From Gadus chalcogrammus (lineage: Eukaryota; Chordata; Actinopteri; Gadiformes; Gadidae), in assembly GCF_026213295.1 (NCBI RefSeq), contig NC_079414.1, positions 6,253,847-6,317,846 on the forward strand: DNA of 64,000 nt. Direction: 5' to 3'. The notes beneath the pieces are model-generated. The model saw only the letters and a program-made list of their open reading frames with translations, searched no databases and was not told the DNA's origin. Positions 1-12,644 of the stretch are shown piece after piece. The first letter of the stretch is position 1. Each line of letters begins with the position of its first letter. Position numbers and translations under genes: made by a program.

Positions 1-2130
1 GGAAGAATTATTTTTCAATCTTTTTATTGCATCTCTTATTTCCATTTCCGAAATTGGTGTAACCATGCTTAGTGATACTTCTTCTGACAGTTCAGGGAGG
101 TTTAAATTAGCTAGGAAGGTATTAGTATTGTCTGTTGTAGTTTGTGATTTGGGTTCTTTGTACAGATTTTGGTAAAATGATGCAAATGCATCTGCCACCT
201 CTTTGGGATGAGATACTGTTCTTGCCACTGTTGGATGAAAAACCTTAGATACAGTTCGGTTGGCCTGAGCCTTGCGAAGTTGGAAAGCAAGGAGGCGGCT
301 GGCTCTGTTGCCCATCTCATAGTATCTCTGTCTCGAGAATCTTAGAGCTCCCTCTGCTTTATATGATAAAAGCTTATCTAAGGATTTTCTTGCCTCCTTA
401 AGTTCTGTGGCAGTATTAGTTGCTCTATTATTTTTGTGTTGTGTTTCTAGGAGCTTTATCTTGTTTTCTAGGCTCAACTGTTCCGCAAGTCGCTTTCTCT
501 TCTGTTGTGATGATATCTGTATTATTTTCCCTCTTATAACTGCTAGAGATGTCCGATATTATCGGCCCACCGATATTATCGGCCCGATATTAGCATAAAA
601 ATGTAATATCTGTCAATATCGGTATCGGATTTTTTTTGCCTTAAAACCGATTTTTAAAAAAAAAAAAATGTATAGCTCTAAATGTTTTCAAAATTGTGCA
701 GTACAGTGCACATTGTAATTGACTCATATTTGTGCATTTATTCAATTAAGGTTATTGAGTTTTAGTTAAAGAAACATACTGCTATGTTGCACATAGTTGT
801 TCAGGTACAATGTTTTATAATTTGTGAAGTCAAGTTTGCCCTATTTGTTGTGGGCATTGTCAAGATTATCTCAGGGAGAGTGTAATCCAAACTGTTGTCT
901 GAGACCATTAAAAAAATAAAAATAAACATGGCACTTTTCCCTTAAATTAAGTTGAAGTATTTTTCTTATTTTGCACAGACAATGTTAACATTTGGAAAGC
1001 CTTGTTGCATTCAAGAATGCATCCAGTGGGGCATCACAATAACATTAAGCATGTTGTGTTAATTCCACAACAGGAGATATGTAATGTTACCTAAATTAGG
1101 TTTGAGGAAAAATTACCCAAATATCGACATCGGTATCGGCTGATATCGGAATCGAAAATTTAGAGTTGGACAATATTGCATATCGGATATCGGCAAAAAA
1201 GCCAATATCGGACATCCCTAATAACTGCTTTTGCTCCCTCCCATAAAATTGAAGGGTTAACTTCTCCATTATCATTTGACTCAAAGTATTCTTTTAATTG
1301 TTGTCTCAAATCCTCTACTGTTTCTGCGTTGTTCAGTAGAGATACATTCAACCTCCAATATCTGAAAAAAGAGTGCATGCCCAGGTCTATCTTCAGTATG
1401 ATTGGGGCATGGTCACTCAGAGTTATAGGTTCAATGTGACAATCAATTACTTTGTACATGTATTGTTGAGGAAGACAGAAGAAATCAATCCTTGAATAAC
1501 TGTTGTGTACATTAGAAAAAAAGGTGAAATCTTTCCATGTAGGATTTTTAGTTCTCCATGGGTCTACAAGTCCCAGTTCAGAAATGAAATTATTCAGTGT
1601 ATGTGTTTTTGGACTTTGAGGTCCTTTTTCTGTTGGGTTCCTGTCTTTTTTCCCATCTTGCACTGCATTGAAGTCCCCTCCAGTTATTAGCATACCTTTT
1701 GAATTTTCTGCAATGATGTTCGCAATTTCTTTGAAAAAACCTGGATCATATTCGTTTGGAGCATATACATTCAAAATGGAAATCTAATTTCCTCCAACAC
1801 TTCCAACCACCATGACATATCTTCCTGATTTATCCTGCACCACCTTCTCTGCACTAAAGGCCAGAGTTTTACTAATTAAAATCGCCACCCCTCTTTTTTT
1901 CCCATTTGAGGCACTATACACTAAATTTACCCATTCCCTCTTTAATTTTATATGTTCTTTCTCGGATAAGTGGGTTTCTTGTAGCAACGCAATTGAACAC
2001 TGCAGTTGCTTTAACTGATAGAATATCTTTTCCTTTTTATAGGATGGTTTAACCCATGGACATTATAACTCACTATGTTTAGTCCATAAGGATAACAGTA
2101 CCCCTTCCTTCTGTCTTTAAAAGTTAACAT
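1..2130 (-). pseudogene. L1 ORF2 protein, 5' half (AP endonuclease and linker)
   Basis: Endonuclease blocks appear in order on the minus strand: SYNVHGLNHP near 2065, LLQETHLSE near 1985, GGDFNAVQDG near 1670 and LSDHAPIIL near 1400. These hold the Asn, Glu, Asp-x-Asn and Ser-Asp-His residues of the APE-type nicking endonuclease. A frameshift lies near 2015 and an in-frame TAG near 1784, just before NVYAPNE. A hAT MITE interrupts the frame. Beyond it, bases 535-1 encode the linker to the RT, with FASFYQNLYK near 140. The RT is not in the window. Confidence 0.83.
544..1220. mobile_element. hAT-type MITE, 677 bp, with 8-bp TSD
   Basis: The left end reads tagagatgtccgatatt and the reverse complement of the right end reads tagggatgtccgatatt, an inverted repeat with one mismatch. 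The 8-bp direct repeat ataactgc flanks it at 536-543 and 1221-1228. An 8-bp TSD with TAGGGATG-like ends is typical of hAT elements. The body is AT-rich and has no transposase, so it is non-autonomous. Removing it and one TSD restores continuity of the L1 endonuclease region. Confidence 0.92.
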
Positions 2131-2573
2131 ATATTTTCCAGAGATATACCCGTACTCAAAAAACATCATATGTGACTGCATAGTTATAAAATACACATGT
2201 AATATCCACCGTTGTGGAAAACAAGAACATACAATCAAAACAAAGAGGAAGCAGACTTCCAAAAACCTGACTGATCTAACAAACATAAAATCAGTCTCAA
2301 CTAGGACAGAGAGTTGTGACAGGTCTCTCCGGGGGTGTGCACTCAGTGCGGTTAGGCTACACGCAAGTCCAATGGCTTTGCTATAGCCTGTAGTGCTCGT
2401 CAAAAAGGAGCGTTCAAGAAACAAAAAAGAAAAAGCTCCTCAAATGAGGAGAACTTTTTTTTTTTTAACATAATGTTAATAAACTTTCTATGATAAAACT
2501 AGCCAGAACATATTAATCTTACCAGTAAGTTGAATCTTCATTTCCCTCAAAGTCTACCCACAGCCCAGTGTTT

Positions 2574-3554
2574 TTACTCGCTCCTTTCTTTATCGCCGTG
2601 AAGGAAGCTCTTCAGATCTGCATTGGACATCACGTTGGCTCTGTTTGATGTTGAAGTCTCAGCCCAGCTATTCCGTAAAAGTTCCGCCCGGATCGTCTCC
2701 CGTTCATCCAGATGCACATGTATACCAATGGTATGAAGAGTTGGTGCCGCATCCGACAGTGTCATGAAGTTCTTAGTTCCCGTCCTCAGGTGAATTTTCA
2801 GCTTGGCGGGCAACGGCGATTGAGCTTTTATGTTCTTCTCTTTAAGCTGCTTTATCACCTCCCTAACTTGCTTACGTTTCTTCTGGATGTCAGATGTGTA
2901 GTCTTGGTCAAAGAAGATCTTCTGCCCTTTGTAAATTCCTCCTCCTCGGTGTTTCCATGCTTCTTGAATGACCAATTCTTTAGTTCTGAAGTCGAGGAAT
3001 CTGACTATGATCGACCTCGGAGGGCTCCCTGGGTTTGTCGGTTACATGGTCAAAGATCGGTGTGCTCTCACTATATTTAAGTTCAAATCCTCTGGTAATG
3101 TCAGTGCTGTTTGGATGAGATTGCTTATGTAGTTCAGCATATCATTGTTTTCGTTATCTTCTGTTACTCCGTATATACGGAGATTGTTGCGTCTAGCTCT
3201 GGACTCTAGATCCACACATTTTGCTGTTAGGCTGGCATCTTGTTGTAGCAGGTAACGAAGGGCTCTTTCATGTCGTTGTGTCTTATCCTCAGCAGCCCCT
3301 AGCCTCTGTTCATATTCCGTTACTCGTTGTTCAAGCTGTGTCGTCCTTTCAGCAACCTCACTGAGCGCCGTTTCAACTCTTGCTAACGAGCTCTTGGTGT
3401 CCATAGAGGCTTCCGAGTGTTCTTTTCTAAATGTGCGCAACTCGGCTAGCACCGCCGCCATGTTCTCGTCACTGCCTGAGTCACTTTGATGGTCTTTGCA
3501 GGGTCTTGGAGTTTTGTTGTTCTTTTTTTCAGTCTCCTTTCGAACAGTAGTCAT
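2574..3554 (-). pseudogene. L1 ORF1 protein (RNA-binding nucleic-acid chaperone), frameshifted
   Basis: The first 170 codons start with MTTVRKETEKKNNKTP. A heptad-rich coiled coil spans about residues 35-118, followed by ARRNNLRIYGV, the signature that opens the RRM of L1 ORF1 proteins. The frame breaks near 3040 just after an RAHR motif. The next frame continues with PGSPPRSIIVRFLDF and LVIQEAWKHRG down to a stop at 2574, giving the C-terminal domain. ORF1 protein normally trimerises and coats LINE RNA in the ribonucleoprotein. One indel separates the two halves, so no full protein can be made. Confidence 0.82.
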
Positions 3555-3590
3555 CTCAGAAAGTTGTTGTGGGTAGTTTTGATGGGAAAC

Positions 3591-3953
3591 AAAAGTGTAA
3601 TTAAATTCCGGCCAGTTTTTTAAAAGTTCTCCTCCGGGAGCTCATGAATCAGGCTGTTGCCTCGGTCATGACGTCACAGGGGACATTGCATTTTTGATGG
3701 TATTTAAAATCACGAGTCCGGTTGTGCCTGTGTAAACATGTAAGGTAAAGTTAGTGAAACTAAGAATAAAGTACCCAGCCTGTCAAGAATCGATGGCCGC
3801 TTCATTCTGACCATATTCCGACCTATAAGGAGACCAACTACAGAAAAGAACATCTCCCCTGTGCTCCTCGACTACGGTCTGGGAGCCGACAGCAGGAAAG
3901 ATACATGCATTCATTCATGCATGTTTTTTTGCATGCAATTATTTATTTAAACA
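3591..3953. other. Unassigned spacer between L1 and gypsy
   Basis: I see no open reading frame or known repeat end here. The stretch contains agaataaagtaccc near 3765, a poly(A)-signal-like motif on the plus strand, so it may hold part of an unrecognised repeat. Confidence 0.3.
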
Positions 3954-3958
3954 ACTAA

Positions 3959-4277
3959 TGTTATGGTAGACGATGCTGAACCCAAGAGCAGACAGAGACG
4001 ATGTTGAAGGGATAAAAAGGGGTTTATTGAACAAGGTGGGAAGCAGGTAGTGGATGAGGGAGCCGGGGTAAGAGCGAGGTGGGCGAGCTGTTGTGAGTGA
4101 TCCGGGTAACTGCAGGCAGAGGAACAAAAATTAGATGTGGTCCAAAAACAACAAGAGACTTGAGAAAGAGAGCGAGGTAGCGAGTTACACAAGAGCCAGG
4201 CACGTATAGTTACCACGGCAGTGCGTAGTACGAAAAGCAGGGAATCCAAGGGTTTATGAAGGGGGTTGATTGGGCGA
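3959..4277 (-). repeat. 3' LTR remnant of the gypsy element
   Basis: It matches 7257-7549 closely. It has about 40 extra bases after gagtgatcc (near 4100-4140) and lacks about 13 bases around the gatctggcgcc segment of the other LTR. The U3 end that would correspond to 7550-7655 is missing, because the internal deletion runs from RT into this LTR. Confidence 0.85.
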
Positions 4278-4280
4278 AAA

Positions 4281-5350
<1,070 letters not shown>

Positions 5351-5607
5351 ACTCCGGTCCTAATCCGATGGAGCCGCTCAGCTTGGGTGAGACGAGTGCG
5401 CCCCAGCTGCATGGGCTCCTCTTCAGGCACAGCACGTGTCACGAGGGCAAAGAGGGTAGGTCTCGGGAAGTTTGGAGAACAGGGAGTAGAGAGTGCCGGG
5501 GGTACGGAACTCACTGTCCTCTCCCTACGCCGCTCGCGTAGGCGATTATCCAGCCGGATGGAAAAGGAGATCATTTCATCAAGTGTGTCAGCCTCCTCCC
5601 TAGTAGC

Positions 5608-6233
5608 CAGAGATGGGGGGACTCGAGTCAAAGACTTGACTCGAGTCCGACTCGAGTCGCCAGTTTTGCGACTTGTGACTTGCTTGACCAACACTAACGA
5701 AAGACTTGACTTGACTTTGACTTGCCCCTTCCTGACTTGTGACTTGACTTGACTTGAGTCATGTGACTTGCCAAGTCATTGCAGTCTTGTTAAATATTTT
5801 AAATAATAATAATAAAAAAAAATATTAGATGAACATTGTTTTATTGTGCGCGAGTGCTCCTGACCTGCAACCTGGCAACCCGCCCTCATCCACGCAACGT
5901 GACATTCTTGCATGAGTCTAGTGAGTGATCATCAGCAGAGATGGAAGGCGCTCCGACCAACATCCCGAAAATAATCAATTTTGGCTATAAAGATTACACA
6001 ACAACACAAAATAAAAGAGGAGCGACATGCAAAATCTGCAATGTCAAAATTACGGATTTGCCATGCACCACGTCGAATTTCATCCGACATTTCAGGACAG
6101 CACATAAAGAAAGGTGAGTAACATGTTGCAAACCTAGATGGATTAACGTCCTTGATTGTCATTTTGCTACTTGGCTGCTGACATTAGTGAGAGTTCTAGT
6201 AGTTGTTATTGATGATTTTACTTAAGCTAAAAA

Positions 6234-6278
<45 letters not shown>

Positions 6279-6581
6279 TAAAAAGCTGTTTGAGATTCAT
6301 TCATGTTGAGCTGATTCATTACGTAACTTATATTCTTACATTTAAAATAAATGACTCTGAAAAACAGGTTTGATGAAATACAGACATTTGAAAAAAACGA
6401 ATTTGATAATGACTTGACTTGACTTGATGATGAGACTTGACTTGACTTGCTTGACTAAAGCTGTGCTTGGACTTGACTTGCTTGATCCTCCTTACTGACG
6501 ACTTGGACTTACTTGAGACTTGAGGGCTAAGACTTGCGACTGACTTGAGACTTGCATGTATGGGACTTACTCCCATCTCTG
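5608..6581 (+). mobile_element. hAT transposon, internally deleted, with a BED-finger exon
   Basis: Termini are cagagatggggggactc on the left and, as reverse complement, cagagatgggagtaag on the right. The 8-bp TSD ctagtagc lies at 5600-5607 and 6582-6589. Subterminal regions are packed with gacttgactt motifs on both sides, probable transposase-binding repeats. A (CA)n tract lies at about 6237-6276. The element kept the first coding exon of its transposase but lost the catalytic exons. It sits inside the gypsy gag and is therefore younger than it. Confidence 0.9.
5941..6113 (+). pseudogene. BED-type zinc-finger exon of a hAT transposase
   Basis: The ATG at 5941 opens 57 codons beginning MEGAPTNIPKIINFGYKDY. 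They contain CKIC (C30, C33) and FIRHFRTAH (H50, H55), the C-x2-C ... H-x4-H pattern of BED fingers, which bind transposon ends. The frame ends AAA GAA AG followed by GTGAGT, a strong splice donor. No downstream catalytic exon remains in this element, so it is an orphan first exon. It could still be expressed if it spliced into a host exon, but nothing here shows that it does. Confidence 0.78.
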
Positions 6582-7256
6582 CTAGTAGCCAGCTCGTCCT
6601 TGATGGACTCACTGAGACCGGAAGGAAAAAGCCCACGTAGTGCTTTGTCGTTCCAGCCCGACCTGGCTGCATAGGTCCTGATTTCTACGGAGAACTCGGC
6701 TACACTGCGGGAGCCCTGACATAAGGAAATAAGACGTTTGGCGGCGTCCCCTCCTTCTACAAAAACCTTCCTCATTTCCGCAACAAAAAGATCAAAATTA
6801 TCATTGACTGGGGAATCACTGTCCCATAATGCCGAGGCCCATGCTAAGGCATTACCCTTAAGTGACCCCACAATGTAAGCTATCTTGGCCTTTTCAGTGG
6901 GGTAGGTGAGGGGTTGTTGGCTGAAAACTAGGGAACACTGGATCAAAAAGACCCTGCACGTACCCATGTCTCCAGCGTAGCGCTCAGGCGCAGGAATGAG
7001 AGGCTCATGGGCTCGTGGCAGGTGTGTCGGAAAAGTGGGGGCAGGCGGAGGAGTCGTAGGCAGTGTGGGTTCTGGTGTGTGGGGAACCAATGCGTCCAAT
7101 TGTGCCCCCATCTGAGTGACTCGGGTAGCGAGGTTCTTTAAGGCTTCCATAGATTCCCGGAGGGCTTGGCTGTGCTCGGCAATCCGAATGCCTTGGGCGG
7201 TGAGAGCTCCGTGGACGCTGTAAAGGTCCGCTGGGTCCATCTTGGCCAGATCGTTC

Positions 7257-7655
7257 TGTTATGGTAGACGATGCTGAACCCAAGAGCAGACAGAGACGAT
7301 GTTGAAGGGATAAAAAGAGGTTTATTGAACAAGGTGGGAAGCAGGTAGTGGATGAGGGAGCCGGGGGAAGAGCGAGGTGGGCGAGCTGGAGTGAGTGATC
7401 CAAAAACAACAAGAGACTTGAGAAAGAGAGCGAGGTAGCGAATTACACAAGAGCCAGGCACGTATAGTTACCACGGTAGTGCGTAGTACGATCTGGCGCC
7501 GACAGCAGGGAATCCAAGGGTTTATGAAGGGGGTTGATTGGGGATGAAGACCAGGTGAGCATGATTGTAGATGAGGGCCAGGTGTGAGGTGAGACAGACA
7601 GGAGGAGTGGCAGACCAGGAGGAGGAAAACACAGCAGACTGCTGACATCACAACA
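7257..7655 (-). repeat. 5' LTR of the gypsy element (399 bp)
   Basis: In plus orientation it starts TGTTATGG and ends CACAACA; on the minus strand it therefore starts TGTTGTG and ends CATAACA. It is flanked on the outside by TSD actaa. It is the complete LTR of this element and serves as reference for the truncated copy at 3959. Confidence 0.88.
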
Positions 7656-7660
7656 ACTAA

Positions 7661-8280
7661 TATATAACAAAAGCAAAAAGAATAAAGCTTTTAATATTAT
7701 TTTTATTTCTAATTTCTAATATAGTAATTTGAGTACTAGTCATAGTTGTATTGTAATAAAGCAGTAATCCTAGTAGTAATTACAAAAAAATAAAGCACTA
7801 ATCTAATCAATAATAGTTATTCATTCCCATTTATCCACCAAGAAAGAAATATGTATGATACAACTATTTACTTGCCGGTTTCCTGCCAGATGTTTTGTAT
7901 CTTCAAAAGTGTCTTGTGAATTTTAAGCTTGTGTTTCCTGTACTCTGTTTGTTTGTATGAAGTCTGGAGCGTATGCAGCATATCAGCTTTCCATCTTTAG
8001 TTGCAAAATGTGTTCAGTTTGTCTCAGTCCGTCTGCTTGTTGACTCTCTGTTTTTCAAATTCAGGTCTTATGTATTACAACTTAAACAATTCAGTCTAAA
8101 TCAACCTCTTTCTAACCTATGATTGAGGAGAGATCATGCACTTTGAAAATAGACTAGTCATTATATTACCTCTGAAAGAATTCCCTTCCTTTCTCAATAT
8201 AACCAGAAGCTTATTTGGCTGCAGTTGCCTTTGAAACAGCACGTGAATGTGGCTGTAATTTCCAATGGTTCATGCATTCA
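7661..8280. other. AT-rich upstream flank of chemokine copy 1
   Basis: No gene is visible. The stretch agaataaagcttttaat near 7680 and what follows matches the region upstream of copy 2 (about 15300-15420, agaataaagcttttgtt). This marks the 5' part of the duplicated segment. Confidence 0.5.
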
Positions 8281-8392
8281 CAAGTTGCGCAAAGCATTCT
8301 TGAGAGTTTGCCGTGACTCATTTGACAGTTGGTCCTCCCCCCTACCTACTGGTCCCCCTGGCCCTGCTTACCATGACTGAAAGTAGGTCTTA

Positions 8393-9468
8393 CAGTTTTT
8401 CTCAGTCGCTTTGGTACATTTCTCAGATCAGATTTGAAATTTGCAAAACAGTAAGTGCATTTCTCAAAACAATTCGTACAAATAGCAAAACACCATGGAT
8501 TTCATGCAAAAAAAATCCTTAGTTTGTTTCTCAAAAGTAAATAGTCAATGAACATGTCAGTGCCATCAAAATGACAAGTCCTTGTGTCATTGTGTACGGA
8601 TAAGACAGTCAAATTGCTTAGTCATATTGTCAATATAACTGTGTACTCTGGAGGGATGTTATGATGTAAACCATGGCTAAAGTTTTGAAGACAATTATTG
8701 TAAATTGTAAGTTACACCTTAGTGTATGTGGGAGATTGACTGCAAGAGACTGGACAAGATTCACATTTACGCTTTGACTGTTTGTACTGTAATTTGTTGA
8801 CAGACCATGTCATTGCTAGAAATGTGACATAGGAAAATCTCCTTAGGGTAAACTGTACATGCATTGGTGTAGGAATTACAGTGCAGTCATCCTACACCTC
8901 CTGGTGTTCCTGTCTGTTGGGCCACAAATTCTCAGACAATGTAACATTGTGTTGTGCTCCAGCTACATATATACTTGCCAGTTCATGATTCAGGAGATCT
9001 ATGCACCTTTGAGCTATTCCAGTAAACTGGTTGATCGTTGGTTGATCTAACACTTCACACATTTCCCTTCTTTAGAGAAAGTCAAGATTCACCTGGTAGC
9101 AATTTACCAATTCAGGACAGATTTAGAAAAAAAGTCGAATGGAAATGTATAGAAATATGCTTGACATATTATGACAACTTGTTCAACCATTTTGCATGTC
9201 AAGACTTATGCAATGAACTAATGCCTAAATGTTGTGGGGGTGAGACTATTCAATGGAGACCCATCACAATACATTTTGATCAACATGACATAAGCAATTG
9301 ATAATGTAGGAAAGAGCAGAGAATTGTACATAATCATTTGCATGATTCTCCCAAGCATTTGCAACTTGTTCAAAGAAATGCGAAACTGCTTGAAAAGATT
9401 GAACAGGTAGTTTTTGAGAATTTCAATTCTGATCTGAAAAAATGTACCAAAGAGACTGAGAAAAACTG
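8393..9468. mobile_element. DNA transposon with ~55-bp inverted repeats in intron 1 of copy 1
   Basis: The left end cagtttttctcagtcgcttt matches the reverse complement of the right end, cagtttttctcagtctcttt. The match continues imperfectly for about 55 bp (gtacatttctcagatcag-type sequence). Termini are CAGT...ACTG with TA on the left and TG on the right, which would fit a TA target with one change. Comparison with intron 1 of copy 2 shows it is an insertion. No transposase could be recognised, and I leave the superfamily open. Confidence 0.75.
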
Positions 9469-9526
9469 TGATGCTTCTATATTCATGTGATTGTTAACAG
9501 TAAGAGGGTAAGCAATAGACACGCGT

Positions 9527-9910
9527 TGTGGCATCCCGCCACGTAAACCTCGGCCTGGACAGGCCCGAGGGACCGTGAAGGACGGGGTATACCACCCCCA
9601 CCCACCAGCCAGCGACGGAGAGCATCCCTTTCGCTTCCCCAATCAGGGTGATTGGTGGACACCTGGCCGGTGGCAGAGGAGCCATCTTAAAGGAGGTCGA
9701 GGGAACGGCACTGCACGGCACGGGAGCAGGAAGGAAGTGCTCGTGGCAGCGAGAGAGCCTAGAGGCCCACGGAGGCCCTAGAGACCGCGTCTCCTTCATG
9801 GTTTGATTGTTTAAGTTGATTGTTAAATAAATGCCTGCAATGGCTAAAACCCTAATGCCAAGCGTGTTTTGTCCGTGGAACCCGGCCCAACCGAGCACCG
9901 GGTTACCACA
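9527..9910 (+). mobile_element. Solo LTR of a Gmr1-type gypsy element (384 bp)
   Basis: It begins TGTGGCATCCCGCC and ends GGTTACCACA like the LTRs at 48548, 31744 and 56173. The 4-bp TSD gcgt flanks it at 9523-9526 and 9911-9914. An AATAAA lies near 9826. Copy 2 has no such sequence at the equivalent intron position (near 16087). Internal DNA was lost by LTR-LTR recombination. Confidence 0.88.
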
Positions 9911-10965
9911 GCGTGTTGAGGTGTTCTGAGTCCTTTTGTCTCCTAACAGGAATAAGTCTGAGGGAGTTGGGGATGGAACTGCGCTGTCGCTGCATCCAGA
10001 CAGAGAGCCGTCGGATTGGTCGTCACATCGAGAAGGTGGAGATCATTCCGGCCAATTCTCACTGTGAAGAATCTGAGATCATGTGAGTCCTCCTCAGAAA
10101 TTATCTGTTTACATTACCTACTAACAGTGATGTTAACCTCTTATGTTATTGAGATCTTTCCTTGGACCTTGGCGGGATATGGAAATGTATGTTCTTTCTT
10201 GATGTCTGCGTCATGTTTGGTGTTGCAGTGCCACTCTGAAAAAGATGGGCCAAGTGGTCTGTCTAGATGCTGAGGCTCCATGGGTCAAGAAAGTTATTGA
10301 GAGGATGATGTCAAGGCAAGCCCAGATCCCTCTCTCCTAAAGGCAACCAGACTCTCAGATTCATAGGTCCAGACCCACGCCTGAATTATCAGCACAAAGT
10401 AAAGCTTTGCTTCTTAAGCCTGGATCGTCTCACTTGACCCTTTGAACATAGCGGATAATATGTTTAAAGCTTCTTTTAATGCTCAAACTAATTATTTGTG
10501 TTTCAACTCTCTCTACAGCAGAAGGCGTTAAATCTCCAGAGAATTTTTCAATGCTGGGCTGTTTATGGACGAGCACCATCAGAAGTAGTATTATCATGAG
10601 GAGACAAGGTCATCGAGTTCCTGGTGTGGTTGTCAGACTCTATTTAATGTTAGGTTGAAGATAAAATAGTGCCGGGCACTATTAAGCTATACCTCTTATA
10701 ACAGATTGTTGCATCAAACATGAAGATGTTTTTTTTCATTATTAGCATAGTTTTTATGCAAGATTTGTTTTATCTACCTCTGGAGGAGTTTTCCCTTAGT
10801 TTCTCAATTGTACAACTTGGAATCATATGACCTATTTATTCATCTCATTTATGTATTCATAATTATTATACTTACAGGCTTTTGAAGAAATATGCATCTA
10901 TTGAAAATAAAAAATTACATGAAACACAACAAATATTGTGTTTGCCATGTTTATTAACCATTATA

Positions 10966-11560
10966 CCATGGTCTCGGGGAATACTCGATTCTGATTGGCT
11001 GCAGGGTGTGCATTAACCCCTGATATACGGACACCTAATTAGCTCCAGTTAAATAGTCTGTTCAGCTTTCAAAACGAGAGCTGGTAAATTGTGAAAAACG
11101 CATTAAACTGTAATCAGAAAACGCGGTTACATGCTATAGACCCTATGGTAACTGGTATAAAGGCTGGGACGAATTTCAAATTATAAATATATACATTTCA
11201 TTTTGATAGTAGGCCTATAGACCGTCGCGATTCCCATTGATTGGCGCGGTGATTCGGCCTTCAAAACGAGAGATGGTAAATTGTGAAAAATGAATTAAAC
11301 TGTATTCAGACAAGGCGGTTAAATGCTATAGACCCTAGAGTATCTGTGGTATAAAGGCTGGGACGAATTTCGAATTATAACAATAACATTAGCTGTCTGG
11401 CTCATAGCTGAGCAGACTAAAATACCTCCAGTTGCCAAGTACCTCCCGTCCTAATTACTGGAGGAGTGAACAACGTTTCCGTTGCATAAGAATCTTACGG
11501 GACGGTAATGATTGTTCCAGGTATTAGTCAAACCCTCAGGCGTCACCAGGGAAACTAAGT
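10966..11560. repeat. Dispersed repeat with a doubled ~200-bp unit
   Basis: A unit containing ggtaaattgtgaaaaacgc, a tgctatagaccct motif and ataaaggctgggacgaattt occurs twice here (about 11040-11190 and 11250-11385). The same unit occurs in inverted orientation at about 30488-30800. Sequence downstream of chemokine copy 2 lacks it, so it is an insertion. Ends are approximate and no coding is seen. Confidence 0.6.
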
Positions 11561-12640
11561 AATGGCTTGTGTAAAACGGGGCGGGCATTATCCCTTACCT
11601 AAGCCATGCTGTTTGTCTCACATTCTTTTATTTTTCTCAATTCTATCATTTATCATAGGGCAGTAATTTCCTCCTGCTTTTCAATTCGTTCAGTCAGTTC
11701 TGACCCTCACATTTTAAACAAAATATATATCATTCTGAACAAAAAATAACCCTAACCCTAAAATGTACAATGCCTGCTGTATTGGCCTGATAGTAGAGAG
11801 GAGTGAACAGTAAAATATACAATGAGGAGACCGACTGTTTAAATGTATGGAACTGCTCTCTAGCAAAAGCAGTAATATGCTGTACTTCAATAAAATATGC
11901 ATTCATTTCAAATAATGGCAACACAAAGCTATATTAAAAAAAAAAAATGAATCCGTCCATCTTTGTCCAATAATCGGCCAACAATGTTCTATTGATCCTT
12001 TCTGTTAATGTGTGTTTGTAAATAATGCATCCGCTCTTGGACATGTGCCAAAGAGATCAATGAGGGAGTCAGTGTTAACTATAATTAATATAGTTTCTAC
12101 CTGGAAGGGGCAGGTGAGGCTTTGGTAAGTTAATAGGTTCCATGTATCAACACATTTTCCTATCGTCTTTTTGTAATCTGTGAACCATCTGTACAGCATC
12201 AGTTGAATTATTTTTGTGCTCAGAGAGACAACAGTCTCATGGTAGGATTTACCGAATCAAATGTAAACACCCAAAATGCTACATTTTGATGAACTTATAT
12301 GTAAAGGAAATACAGATATGTCCCTTCACAATCAATATAATTCATCATGGTACATTGTGAGCTATGCAATCCTTCTGGTCAGTATACATTTAATATAGGT
12401 GATTATTTCATTTGATGGTGACCAGACATTTTTCACATCTGACTTAATGTCATAATCCTACATTCTTATTTAAATATGCTAATCAATCTTTAAGAAACAA
12501 AAAATATTAAGGTCTGAAAATCAAATGTAATATTTATTGTTTATTTTCATGTTCTTCAATTCATTGTAAAATAGATCTGTTAAATGAATACAAAACAAAA
12601 TTGTATCAATTCATTCATACATTCATCTGTGTATTTAGTT
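11561..12640. other. Downstream flank of chemokine copy 1, no gene seen
   Basis: About 11600-11830 aligns by eye with 17160-17380 downstream of copy 2, including ttttaaac stretches and a tgcctgctgtattggcc / tgcttgctatattggtc pair. It is therefore part of the duplicated segment. The remainder is AT-rich with no supported gene. Confidence 0.5.
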
Positions 12641-12644
12641 ATTA

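Larger units (their letters stand above)
1..3590 (-). mobile_element. L1-type LINE, degenerate, running off the left edge
   Basis: Reading on the minus strand, an ORF1 with coiled coil and RNA-binding start (3554-2574) is followed by an ORF2 whose apurinic endonuclease begins near 2130 and whose endonuclease-RT linker runs to base 1. The order ORF1, AP endonuclease, RT on one strand is the L1 layout. The 5' boundary near 3590 is only approximate. ORF1 has a frameshift, ORF2 has a frameshift and a nonsense codon, and a hAT MITE (544-1220) splits ORF2, so this copy is dead. The RT core itself lies outside the window. Confidence 0.85.
8284..10911 (+). pseudogene. CXCL8-like chemokine, copy 1, promoter/exon 1 deleted
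   Basis: Exons 2 (9950-10082, 133 bp), 3 (10229-10315, 87 bp) and 4 (10519-10531) have the same lengths as in copy 2 and are open. They encode MELRCRCIQTESRRIGRH, then ANSHCEESEII and GQVVCLDAEAPWVKK, with the ELR motif and four Cys. Exon 1 is damaged: the upstream C/EBP-like (8284-8293) and AP-1 (8314-8320) sites remain, but about 170 bp holding the TATA box, start codon and first signal-peptide codons are gone. Only an exon-1 tail (about 8341-8382) with its donor is left, in a frame with a TGA. Intron 1 holds two transposons. The exon 3 donor is GC instead of GT. AATAAA lies at 10906-10911. Without a start codon it is probably not translated unless an upstream exon is used. Confidence 0.85.

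Noticed and set aside
11748..11762. Telomere-like ataaccctaaccctaaa
   Set aside because: Only two TTAGGG units, in AT-rich DNA between chemokine copies; too short for an interstitial telomere tract.
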